Positions 41,730-49,921 of a DNA stretch of 64,000 nt are shown piece after piece; the first letter of the stretch is position 1; the number at the start of each line of letters is the position of its first letter. The position numbers and the translations under genes are program-made. The notes below the pieces were generated by a model. That model saw only the letters and a program-made list of their open reading frames with translations. It ran no database searches and was not told where the DNA came from. The stretch is from CAZSHG01 sp964459995 (GTDB lineage: Bacteria > UBP14 > UBA6098): contig CAYWOR010000006.1 of NCBI GenBank assembly GCA_964459995.1, positions 62,001 to 126,000 of the forward strand, read 5' to 3'.

Positions 41730-42688
41730 TGGCCAAACTGCTTCATACAAACCTTCTCCTCGAAGGCGCGGCTGTGCAATCAGCGCCGGTGGGGAGCGCT
41801 CCAAAAGCCTCGGCTAAAACCAAAGGCCCTAAGAGCAAGACGCTTTCTTATATTATATTTGGAGCAGTTATTCTTATCGGCGGAACTATTGTGGGTTATC
41901 TTTATTTGGCGGAATATTTTGGTAACAAAATGTCTCAATACGAGGATATTGTCCAGCATCCCTTGCGCATGCCGGATGGAATGAAACCTGGCGGAGGAGG
42001 AGATCCTTCACCAATGCCAACCGACCCGGACGAGCAATTGCCATCGCCGACAACGAAACGTAGCGGCGGTCTTGTGCAAATCCCATGGATAGGGGCTTAT
42101 GAGAAATTGATTTCCTCATTGGCGAAGGCGGATTTTGAGATATTCTCGATAACTTCCGGCGCCGAGGGAAGAATTTATATCTCGGGGAGGACATCGGGCG
42201 AGATTACCGAGTCGATTATTCCGGGAATAACTTTCGCGGGTATCGACATGCTCGACTCGAGGGTTTCCGAGGGTGGGACAACCTTCCTCGCCGATGCGAA
42301 ACTCGCCCCAATCGAGGAAATCTCTTTCGATCCAGCGCCTGTGCCGCCCTATGAAAGGGGCGAGGTCATTCGAAAACTCGATACAATGGCCAAATCGGCA
42401 GGATTGAAGGGGGTCTCAACTCAGGCTGTGGGGCACGAGAAAATCGCCGAGGGAAGCAGATATTCGATTTCCGTAACGGGCGCGGGAACGATTGGGAATA
42501 TCGTCGCTTTCACCGAATCGGCGATGGAAATGAAATCTATGATGGAAATCGGCAAGATAACCATCGAGAGTGTTTCTGACAAATCGATAAAGGAGGGCGA
42601 GGTTCGCTTCGGGTTGGTGTATCGAGTTTATGATCTTCCGCCGATAAAGACGCCTGCGGTTGAACAGCCTTTGGCGGCCGAGTTATGA
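41729..42688 (+). CDS. PilN/PilO-like inner-membrane protein
   Basis: A 319-residue bitopic membrane protein: cytoplasmic tail of about 38 residues (Lys/Ala-rich), one membrane segment (SYIIFGAVILIGGTIVGYLY, residues about 40-60), a flexible Gly/Pro stretch and a periplasmic part with two ferredoxin-like repeats (ISGRTSGEITESI, ISVTGAGTIGNIVAFTESAM). This shape and its place after the PilM-like gene match the PilN/PilO assembly platform. Sequence similarity alone is weak. It starts inside the stop of the previous gene. Confidence 0.72.
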   Translation: MAKLLHTNLLLEGAAVQSAPVGSAPKASAKTKGPKSKTLSYIIFGAVILIGGTIVGYLYLAEYFGNKMSQYEDIVQHPLRMPDGMKPGGGGDPSPMPTDPDEQLPSPTTKRSGGLVQIPWIGAYEKLISSLAKADFEIFSITSGAEGRIYISGRTSGEITESIIPGITFAGIDMLDSRVSEGGTTFLADAKLAPIEEISFDPAPVPPYERGEVIRKLDTMAKSAGLKGVSTQAVGHEKIAEGSRYSISVTGAGTIGNIVAFTESAMEMKSMMEIGKITIESVSDKSIKEGEVRFGLVYRVYDLPPIKTPAVEQPLAAEL

Positions 42689-42719
42689 TGCGCGTCGAGA
42701 GAATTTAGAGAGTTTATTG

Positions 42720-42974
42720 ATGAAGAAACAAACTCTGCTCCAAAAGTTGTTATCTGGCTCAAAGAGTATCAGATTTTCGGAAGCTGTAGCTGTTGCTGAG
42801 ATGTTTGGATTTAAATTGGATCGAGTAAATGGAAGTCATCATATTTTTGTTCATTCACATGCACCAGAACTACTTAACCTTTAGAAAGTGAAAGGAAATG
42901 CAAAGCCATATCAAGTGAAGCAACTATTGGAAATTATCGAACGGAATAATCTCCAAATGAAAGAAGATAAATGA
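42720..42974 (+). pseudogene. hicA: HicA toxin gene with a nonsense codon
   Basis: From ATG at 42720 the frame gives 54 codons (MKKQTLLQKLLSGSKSIRFS, then GSHHIFVHSHAPELLNL) and a TAG at 42882-42884. Read past it, the frame continues KVKGNAKPYQVKQLLEIIER to a TGA that overlaps the hicB start. HicA has Gln exactly there (NLQ, then the GKAKPYQV block), so CAG has become TAG. HicA is a small double-stranded-RNA-binding-fold mRNA interferase with its catalytic His in GSHHIF. The truncated form lacks the last helix and is probably inactive, unless the base is a sequencing error. Confidence 0.85.
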
Positions 42975-43189
42975 AAGATTACCATATTAACATATTTTAC
43001 AGCGATGACGACGAAGGTTATATTGCCGACATCCCCGATTTGAAACATTGCTCTGCTTTTGGAATAACGCCGGAAGAAGCACTGCAGGAAGTGTTAATAG
43101 CAAAAAAAGCTTGGATCGAGGCGGCGAAAGTCAATGGCAAACCAGTGCCAACCCCTCGTTTTAAGCCGCTTATTTATCAAGTCGCGTGA
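42971..43189 (+). CDS. hicB: HicB-type antitoxin
   Basis: A 72-residue HicB N-domain protein: YHINIFYSDDDEGYIADIPD and the pattern CSAFGITPEEALQEVLIAKK with the end VPTPRFKPLIYQ. It neutralises HicA. No extra DNA-binding domain is present. The start overlaps the ancestral hicA stop (ATGA). The pair sits inside the pilus/export cluster, between the PilN/O-like gene and the PorP-OmpA gene. Confidence 0.9.
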   Translation: MKDYHINIFYSDDDEGYIADIPDLKHCSAFGITPEEALQEVLIAKKAWIEAAKVNGKPVPTPRFKPLIYQVA

Positions 43190-43195
43190 AGAAAA

Positions 43196-46084
43196 GTGTC
43201 TGAGAAGAAAACCACAACGATTCGAAATGAGTGCGGAGCAGGAAAAGCCATTAAGGTCGCTCACAGCAGTTATTTCGACCGAAAGACTTTATTCATAGGT
43301 CTTTCGATTCTTCTTCTCGTCATTTCGATCGGTGCGCAGAAGGATCCCGATCCTTATATCAATTTGATTTATCCAAGCTCCAGCCCGACGCTTAGTTTCC
43401 AGCTTCTCGACGGTTATCCCGCGAGCGGAGCGGGCAATTTCGCGACTCCGCAGAAACCGCTTCTATTAAATCCCGCAACGATGGCGACTGTTCCGCAGAC
43501 TCAGTTTGCTTTCGATCATCAGCGGTTTTTTTGGGGGATCGGCGACGAGCTTTATGCGAGCAGTTTTGTCTATGTCCAGCACTTTTTGAACCGCGGATTG
43601 GGCTTATCTTTGGGGCATTTCGGCTCTGAGATGATGTCCTCGCAATCTATTGCGCTTCATTATGGCCAGAGGATTATCCGTGCGGCAAATCCTCGTGACG
43701 AGAGCAACCGAGTCGGGCTTTTCGGCGGTGTTACCGGAAGGCTTCGTCGCAAAGGCTACAACGACTCGAATTTCCGTCTTGCCGATCCCGGCGATCCGCT
43801 TCTATCGGGGTCTTTGTCGAAGATCGCCTTCTCCGGCGGGGTAGGATTGGTTTATCAGGGGCTTGGCTGGCGTATCTTTCTATCCGGCGACGATTTGAAC
43901 ATGCCGAATATGGCGCTCGAAAACAGCGCTTCGGATAGGCTTCCTATGCAGATTCAGACGGGCGGCGAATTCCTTTTGCCCTGGTGGGAGCTTAGGGTGA
44001 ACCCAGTTTTGAGCTATCATGCCGAATATGACGATTTCGGGAAGGATATCGACCCGACACTCACGCTTCGGAAGACGCTTCTCGAGGATCAGATGGACTT
44101 GAGCCTTTCCGCCGGCAGATGGGCTGTTGGAATGGGGGTTTATTATTTTCTCGGCGATAAATCCGGCCCAGGATTCGGCTATGAGGTCTCTATGCCGACA
44201 ACCGGAATCGGGACGCCCTCGCACCGGTTAGCGCTTTCCTATCGGCTTCCGCCGCCGCCGCCGGCATACCCAGACATCGTGGTTGACAGGGTTTATGCCC
44301 AAGGTCCGCCGGTTGTGGGAGGGAACATCTCGATAAAGGCGGAAATCTCGAACGAAGGCGTTCGCGGGGCGTCTAACGTGCCGATTAATCTTGTTTCCGA
44401 CGGCGAAAGTCTCGGAATTGTGCGAATACCAAAACTTGCGCCGAAAGAGACGGCAATCGCGGAGTTTGTTTGGAATCCGCCGGACTCGGGGCATTACTTT
44501 TTTGATATCCGTGCGGATGACGAAGGCGGCAAATATCCCGATTTTCAGAGCACCATTCTCGAGCTTGACAAATCGAACAATATCGGCCGTTGCGATGCGG
44601 TTATTTTTGCTCCACCTCGTCCCATAATCGATGCCGAACCGCCGCGCCTCCTCGTGACACAGCTTATAACCGTTACCGAAGACGAGCCGGTGGTGCCGCT
44701 GGTTTTTTTTGGCCAAGCCGACATCGCGGTGCACCAACGTTTTGATTCTCTTCTGAGCATCATCGGAGAAAGACTTCATCACAACCCTGACGCTACGGTT
44801 ATGGTCGAGGGTTTCTATGGCTCTGACGACGCAGACAATTTCGCGGCGGGGTCTTTGCTGGCGGTTCAGCGCGCGGAGAATGTCGCACGTAAGATAATCG
44901 CGAAACATCCGGATCTTTCCGAGAGGGTTCGTATTTCAGATGAGCACGATTTTTCGCGTCCGAGGGCTGAGAAAGAGGATTTCGAGGGCACGAGGCTCGG
45001 CAAGATTTTCACGATGCAAGAAAACCGCCGTGTCGAATTGAAGGTTTATACTAAGCCCCCCCGAAAATGGATCATAACGGACAGATTACTTACGCCAGAT
45101 GATTATTCTTCTATTAGAAATAGACTCGACGACAATAATCTTTTCGAGGTCGTATGTATCGCGCCGACAATAGATTCTGCATTCGCGCTTGAAAAGAAGG
45201 TTGCGGAAGAGCTTGGCTCGCGTTTCAAAGATAGGGTTTATTCTCGCGAGGCTCCAGGCGAAGAGGCCAAAATTTCTATGACCGCCGGTGCGATTTTATA
45301 CAAACCCCGCGCCTACGAGATTCCGGCGTCGGAACTTCGAGTCGAACCGGGGTTCGACAAAACCAAATTTCTTTGCAATCCGGGAAGCGATTCGAAAATC
45401 GAATTTTCGAGTGTGCAGATTATCGACGATCACGGCGAAGCGGTTTGGGATTTCTCGAAAAGCGGGATGATTGAATCAACGGTTTGGGATTGGCGCGATA
45501 TTACGGGTAAAGTTATTGTTCCTGATCGTGTCTATCTCGCAGAGCTGACTGTTAAGGACGAATTCGGTCAGATTGGCCGAAGCGAGCCGGAGACCCTTCG
45601 TGTAATAAAATCCAATCGTCGCGATATCGCCGAGAGACTGATACTCGTGCAGTTCACCTTCGCGGGGGCTTTCGGCGAACCGGACTACGCCTCGGTGCGC
45701 ATGGAAAACCTCGCACGCAAGGTAACCACCAGAATCGCTCAGGATGGCTCTTTGCGCGTAGTAATAGGCGGGCATACCGATACTATCGGTGTTTACAGCG
45801 GAAATGTGAAGCTGTCCAACCGGCGCGCGGAGGAGCAGTTGCATATTCTTCGCAAATACATGATGCGAATTCTCGATTTCGACAACGCCGACCAGCTCGA
45901 CTCTTGGCTTTTGGCAAATAAATCCCACCTCGTCGCACGCGGCTATGGGCCATCGAGACCATACACTATCACTCGTGGCAAGGGAGAAAGTGCCAGGCAG
46001 GTAGTCATCGGCGATAACTCGTTGCCCGAGGGCAGAATCACTAACCGCAGGGTCGAGATCGAGTTCACCCCCCTTCGCGAATGA
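43196..46084 (+). CDS. PorP/SprF-like barrel fused to CARDB and two OmpA domains
   Basis: A 962-residue protein from a GTG at 43196. A membrane or signal segment lies at about 29-47 (KTLFIGLSILLLVISIGAQ). Residues about 80-350 resemble PorP/SprF outer-membrane proteins (LNPATMATVPQTQFAFDHQR, later GFGYEVSMPTTGIGTPSHRL). A CARDB-like domain (about 360-460, NISIKAEISNEGVRG, then SNNIGRCDAVIF) is followed by two OmpA-type domains (about 500-615 and 810-962; the second has VIGGHTDTIGVYSGN and ITNRRVEIEF). PorP/SprF are T9SS partners in Bacteroidota, and OmpA domains grip peptidoglycan, so this may be a combined anchor of a T9SS-like machine. The final domain is long, with an insertion near 890-930. 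Confidence 0.78.
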   Translation: MSEKKTTTIRNECGAGKAIKVAHSSYFDRKTLFIGLSILLLVISIGAQKDPDPYINLIYPSSSPTLSFQLLDGYPASGAGNFATPQKPLLLNPATMATVPQTQFAFDHQRFFWGIGDELYASSFVYVQHFLNRGLGLSLGHFGSEMMSSQSIALHYGQRIIRAANPRDESNRVGLFGGVTGRLRRKGYNDSNFRLADPGDPLLSGSLSKIAFSGGVGLVYQGLGWRIFLSGDDLNMPNMALENSASDRLPMQIQTGGEFLLPWWELRVNPVLSYHAEYDDFGKDIDPTLTLRKTLLEDQMDLSLSAGRWAVGMGVYYFLGDKSGPGFGYEVSMPTTGIGTPSHRLALSYRLPPPPPAYPDIVVDRVYAQGPPVVGGNISIKAEISNEGVRGASNVPINLVSDGESLGIVRIPKLAPKETAIAEFVWNPPDSGHYFFDIRADDEGGKYPDFQSTILELDKSNNIGRCDAVIFAPPRPIIDAEPPRLLVTQLITVTEDEPVVPLVFFGQADIAVHQRFDSLLSIIGERLHHNPDATVMVEGFYGSDDADNFAAGSLLAVQRAENVARKIIAKHPDLSERVRISDEHDFSRPRAEKEDFEGTRLGKIFTMQENRRVELKVYTKPPRKWIITDRLLTPDDYSSIRNRLDDNNLFEVVCIAPTIDSAFALEKKVAEELGSRFKDRVYSREAPGEEAKISMTAGAILYKPRAYEIPASELRVEPGFDKTKFLCNPGSDSKIEFSSVQIIDDHGEAVWDFSKSGMIESTVWDWRDITGKVIVPDRVYLAELTVKDEFGQIGRSEPETLRVIKSNRRDIAERLILVQFTFAGAFGEPDYASVRMENLARKVTTRIAQDGSLRVVIGGHTDTIGVYSGNVKLSNRRAEEQLHILRKYMMRILDFDNADQLDSWLLANKSHLVARGYGPSRPYTITRGKGESARQVVIGDNSLPEGRITNRRVEIEFTPLRE

Positions 46085-46103
46085 AACTCATTCCATTTTC
46101 CCT

Positions 46104-46132
46104 TTGACAAATCTGATTTTAACTCTTATAAT
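46104..46132 (+). promoter_or_regulatory. Perfect consensus sigma-70 promoter of secDF
   Basis: TTGACA (46104-46109), 17 bp, TATAAT (46127-46132), about 70 bases before the secD ATG. Both hexamers match the sigma-70 consensus without a mismatch. Confidence 0.88.
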
Positions 46133-46166
46133 CGCAAATTACGTTTTTTTAAGACAAATTTGCGAT
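46131..46166. promoter_or_regulatory. Inverted repeat at the transcription start of secDF
   Basis: ATCGCAAATT, 16 bases with a run of seven T, then AATTTGCGAT: a perfect 10-bp inverted repeat that begins within the -10 box and covers the expected +1. It could be a repressor operator or a leader hairpin. The secD ribosome site AAGGAGG follows. Confidence 0.6.
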
Positions 46167-46198
46167 GTGAAAAAAATAATATTATACAAGGAGGATAA

Positions 46199-48211
46199 AT
46201 GCGCGGCGCGCAATTCTGGAGATTAATCGTTACAGGGGCACTCATATTAGTGTCTCTCTACTTCCTCTACCCGACGTTCAGGATGAGCATTATGTCGGAC
46301 GAGGAAAAGCTCGAAAAGCCCAGCCTTGTCGAAAACCTCTCCTCGAAAGGCATCAAACTCGGCTTAGACCTTCAGGGGGGTATGCATCTTCTTCTCGAGC
46401 CGGACATGGTTTCGATGCTTGCTAATAAAGCCACCAAACGCGATGCGGCCTTGGTTAGCGCTCTCGAAGAGGCTGAGAGAAATGCCGATAAGCAAAACAA
46501 AGACATCATCGAAGTTCTTCCCTCTGTTTTCAAGAAGAACAATCTCGATATGACCGAGTATTTCACGAATCTCGGCGGAAGCGAATCTGACATTATTAAA
46601 ACTATCGAGCGCGAGCGTGCAACGGCTGTTGATGGGGCACTCGAAGTCGTTAGAAGCCGTGTTGACCAGTTCGGAGTATCCGAGCCGGTTATTCAGAAGG
46701 CCGCGAGCGACAGGATTATCGTCGAGCTTCCGGGTGTGCAGGATGCAGAGCGTGCGCGTAGCCTTATCAAGGAGACCGCCGTTCTTGAATTCCAGCTTGT
46801 TCGTAGGGACAAAGAGGTTTCGAAATTCGTCGAGGATGTCGATAGAGTTCTTCGGGAAAAACCGGAAATTCTCGCGAAAGCATATCGCGAGAGCGTAGCG
46901 GAACCAACCGAGCCGGAAAAAGGCCGTGAGATTTCCCTCGATAAAGAAACCGAAGCTGATGTAACATCGTCGGATTCGGGCGTAGTTGTGGATGAAAACA
47001 TTCCCGAAGCGCCTGAGCTGGCCGAGACGAAAACCGAAGAACCTCCCGCGGTTCCGGATGAGAGTGAAGCCGAGGTTGCCAGCTCGGATTTGTTCGGCGA
47101 GAGCGATGTTATTTCTTCCAGTGACGATGCCGCGACGACTTCCGAAGCCACCTCCGAATCGAGACCCTTCTCTGGTCTTGTCGAGGTCGAAGGCGACGTT
47201 ATCATTGTTCCGCGCACGAATTACCTCGTGGTTTCGAGGTTAATCAATGCGCCGCAGGTTAAGGCGGCTCTTCCCAGAGGCTCGGAATTGGTTTGGGGCT
47301 CGAAAGACGAAAACATCAAGGGCATTCCGCACAGACTTCTGTATGTTCTTAACGACAGGGTCGAGATGACCGGAGACAGAGTCGAAAAGGCGAATTTTGG
47401 ATTCGGCGGCGGCGAAGACCCCAGAAGTGCGGGTAAACCTGTTGTAAATATGGGTTTCGATTCACAGGGAAGCCGAATTTTCTCGCAAGTTACCGGTTCG
47501 AATATCGGCAGAAGACTGGCGATCGTCCTTAACGATAGGGTTTACAGCGCGCCGGTCATTAGAAGCAAGATAAGCTCCGATGCGCAGATTTCGAATATCC
47601 CCGATCTTGAAGAAGCCAAGATGATTACAATCGTGCTAAAAGCCGGCGCTCTTCCGGTGCCGTTGAACATCAAGAGCGAGCGGACTGTCGGCCCATCGTT
47701 GGGCGAAGACTCGATACGCAAGGGTGTTAGCGCGACGGTTATCGGAATGATCCTCGTCGTGCTGTTCATGATTATGTATTATAAAGCCGCGGGGGTTATA
47801 GCCGATTTCGCGCTTGTTATCAACATGGTTGCGTTGATGGCTGGATTGGCGGCCTTCAGGGCTACGCTTACACTTCCGGGCATCGCAGGTATAATCTTGA
47901 CTATGGGCATGTCGGTGGACGCTAATGTGCTCATTTTCGAGCGTATCCGCGAGGAGCTTCGCACCGGCAAGACAGTAAGAGCGGCGATTGACGCCGGTTA
48001 TGCGCGCGCTTTCAGGACAATCATCGATGCGAATATCACAACGCTTATAACGGCGGCAATCCTTTACAATTTCGGGTCCGGCCCGGTGAAAGGATTCGCG
48101 ATTACTTTATTCATGGGCATTATGATAAGTATGGTAACCGCGATTGTCGTTACGCGCATGATATTCGAATTTATAACTTCTCGTCGTCAGGTCGAGAAAC
48201 TAAGCATATAA
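46199..48211 (+). CDS. secD: Protein translocase subunit SecD
   Basis: A 670-residue inner-membrane subunit that uses the proton gradient to help proteins leave the SecYEG channel. The first membrane segment is at about 8-26, LGLDLQGGMHLLLEP is the SecD signature, and the periplasmic P1 parts (about 140-220 and 330-480) and the five C-terminal membrane segments (about 510-660, with MGMSVDANVLIFERIREELR) are intact. Residues 231-322 are an extra acidic, Ser/Glu/Pro-rich, low-complexity segment inside P1 that typical SecD proteins lack. AAGGAGG precedes the ATG. secF follows 19 bases later. Confidence 0.95.
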   Translation: MRGAQFWRLIVTGALILVSLYFLYPTFRMSIMSDEEKLEKPSLVENLSSKGIKLGLDLQGGMHLLLEPDMVSMLANKATKRDAALVSALEEAERNADKQNKDIIEVLPSVFKKNNLDMTEYFTNLGGSESDIIKTIERERATAVDGALEVVRSRVDQFGVSEPVIQKAASDRIIVELPGVQDAERARSLIKETAVLEFQLVRRDKEVSKFVEDVDRVLREKPEILAKAYRESVAEPTEPEKGREISLDKETEADVTSSDSGVVVDENIPEAPELAETKTEEPPAVPDESEAEVASSDLFGESDVISSSDDAATTSEATSESRPFSGLVEVEGDVIIVPRTNYLVVSRLINAPQVKAALPRGSELVWGSKDENIKGIPHRLLYVLNDRVEMTGDRVEKANFGFGGGEDPRSAGKPVVNMGFDSQGSRIFSQVTGSNIGRRLAIVLNDRVYSAPVIRSKISSDAQISNIPDLEEAKMITIVLKAGALPVPLNIKSERTVGPSLGEDSIRKGVSATVIGMILVVLFMIMYYKAAGVIADFALVINMVALMAGLAAFRATLTLPGIAGIILTMGMSVDANVLIFERIREELRTGKTVRAAIDAGYARAFRTIIDANITTLITAAILYNFGSGPVKGFAITLFMGIMISMVTAIVVTRMIFEFITSRRQVEKLSI

Positions 48212-48230
48212 TCCTCGAGGAGCATAGATA

Positions 48231-49148
48231 ATGGAATTCATGACCAATATCAACTGGGACTTCCTCGCACAGAGGAAAAAGGCCTATATTTTCAGTGGCG
48301 TGCTGATACTTGCGGGTATAATCGCCCTGATAATTAACGGCGGCCCGCATTATAATATCGACTTTAAGGGCGGCGAGGTAATCGAAGTCGGTTTCGGCGA
48401 GAGAGTAGATGTCGCTCAAGTCAGGTCTATTGTCGATAAACTTGGCGTCAGAGATGCTGAGATACAACTGACCGAAGAGGGGAAAGTCGCTCTTTTCCGT
48501 GTGCCTGCAGATATCGTTCTCGATAGCGGTGTCGATTTTTCGGAAACCCTTCTGGACGAACTTCGCCTTACGTATGGCGAGAACAAGGTCGATTTAAGAC
48601 GGCAGGAATCTGTCGGGCCGAAAGTTTCCGGCGAACTTCGCAAGCAAGCCATTTGGGCGACGATTTTCGCGCTCGTCGGCATTCTGATATACATCACAAT
48701 ACGCTTCAAGTTCCGTTTCGGGGTAGCCGCAGTCATCGCCCTTTTCCACGATGTTTTCATCACGGTGGGCTTGCTGACTATATTCGGCAGAGAGATTTCG
48801 CTTCCGGTTGTGGCGGCGCTTCTGACGATCGTCGGTTACTCGATCAACGACACAATCGTTATCTCGGACAGAATCCGCGAGAATATCCGTATTCTGTATC
48901 GCGAGAAATTCGAGAATCTTGTGAACAGATCGCTTAATCAGAGCTTCACGAGGACGATTATCACCAGTTTGACCACGATTGTGGTCTTGCTGAGTATCTT
49001 CTTCTTCGGCGGTCCGGTTATTCGTGATTTCTCGTTAGCGTTGATTATCGGCGCGATTATCGGAACCTACAGCTCGATTTATATTGTCAGCCCGATAGTT
49101 ATCGCATGGGAGAACGCCTCGCCGAAAAAGGTCGGCGGGAAAAAGTAA
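48231..49148 (+). CDS. secF: Protein translocase subunit SecF
   Basis: A 305-residue partner of SecD. NIDFKGGEVIEVGF is the SecF form of the D-x-x-GG signature. Membrane segments lie at about 16-35 and in the C-terminal half, with the conserved VGYSINDTIVISDRIRENIR and FFFGGPVIRDFSLALIIG. It forms the SecDF complex with the upstream gene and shares its promoter. A GAGG ribosome site precedes the ATG. Confidence 0.96.
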   Translation: MEFMTNINWDFLAQRKKAYIFSGVLILAGIIALIINGGPHYNIDFKGGEVIEVGFGERVDVAQVRSIVDKLGVRDAEIQLTEEGKVALFRVPADIVLDSGVDFSETLLDELRLTYGENKVDLRRQESVGPKVSGELRKQAIWATIFALVGILIYITIRFKFRFGVAAVIALFHDVFITVGLLTIFGREISLPVVAALLTIVGYSINDTIVISDRIRENIRILYREKFENLVNRSLNQSFTRTIITSLTTIVVLLSIFFFGGPVIRDFSLALIIGAIIGTYSSIYIVSPIVIAWENASPKKVGGKK

Positions 49149-49234
49149 AAATTTCTCTCGCAATTTGCGTGCGGATTTCTATAATGCGTCGAAATGGCTG
49201 TTCAATATTATAAAAATCTGCATTAGGAGGACAT

Positions 49235-49768
49235 ATGTCTGCTGAATATCAAGCCCTATCGCCCACCACAGAGGTCAAGGGCAACGCGATTCTTGCGATA
49301 CTTAACGGCATAATGCACCGCGATTTGGCCGAAAGGATACTCGCCAAGCACGGCATCCACGATGTGAATCCGGACTACTGGTATCCTGAGCAAAGCTGGC
49401 TCGACGCCTTTTCGGAGATAGCCGGTGAACTTGGCGACTCTGCCCTGTTCGCAATCGGAAGAGCAGTTCCGCAGGTTATGGATTTTCCGCGACCTTTCGC
49501 AAACGCTACCGATGCTTTGAAAACCCTCGACGAGGTTTATCAAGCTCATCATAGGGGTAAAGCGGGGGGTTACGAAGTGAGCTTCCTCGAACCGAACAAA
49601 GCGAGGATTGCGAGCACTAATCCGCGTCCGTGCGCTTATGACATGGGATTCATCACCGCCTATATCGAGAAATTCAATGGCGGCAAGAAGGTTAAAGTAG
49701 TCCACGAGGAAGATATCTGTTGTCGGAAGCACGAATATCACGAGTGTGTGTATATCGTTAGCTGGTAA
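49235..49768 (+). CDS. V4R-like sensor-type protein
   Basis: A 177-residue soluble protein with its ATG after TAGGAGGAC. The layout resembles single-domain V4R or haem-NO-binding-related proteins: a helical N-part (GNAILAILNGIMHRDLAERI, then WYPEQSWLDAFSEIAGELG) and a C-part with beta strands ending in cysteines and histidines (EDICCRKHEYHECVYIVSW) that could bind a small molecule or metal. The family assignment is tentative and the ligand is unknown. It is a single gene between secF and a terminator. Confidence 0.6.
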   Translation: MSAEYQALSPTTEVKGNAILAILNGIMHRDLAERILAKHGIHDVNPDYWYPEQSWLDAFSEIAGELGDSALFAIGRAVPQVMDFPRPFANATDALKTLDEVYQAHHRGKAGGYEVSFLEPNKARIASTNPRPCAYDMGFITAYIEKFNGGKKVKVVHEEDICCRKHEYHECVYIVSW

Positions 49769-49791
49769 AGATAGATTCTATCGCACTTTAC

Positions 49792-49825
49792 GAACCGCCG
49801 GGGTTGCTCGGCGGTTTTTTATTTA
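49792..49825 (+). terminator. Rho-independent terminator
   Basis: AACCGCCGGGG, a short loop, TCGGCGGTT and a T run, about 25 bases past the stop at 49768. Confidence 0.88.
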
Positions 49826-49853
49826 ATCAGCATAAGTCATCGGCTTTTTTTTC

Positions 49854-49882
49854 TTTACATTAGGAAATCTGAAATCTATAAT
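49854..49882 (+). promoter_or_regulatory. Promoter of the C25 protease gene
   Basis: TTTACA (49854-49859), 17 bp, TATAAT (49877-49882), 40 bases before the ATG at 49922. Confidence 0.72.
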
Positions 49883-49921
49883 GTATGGATTAGTTTTATG
49901 ATTCTTACCATTGGAGGCAAT

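Noticed and set aside
42882..42884. Recoded TAG (read as Gln) in this organism
   Set aside because: pheT (2735-2737) and other genes end normally at TAG, so the hicA TAG is better read as a mutation or error.
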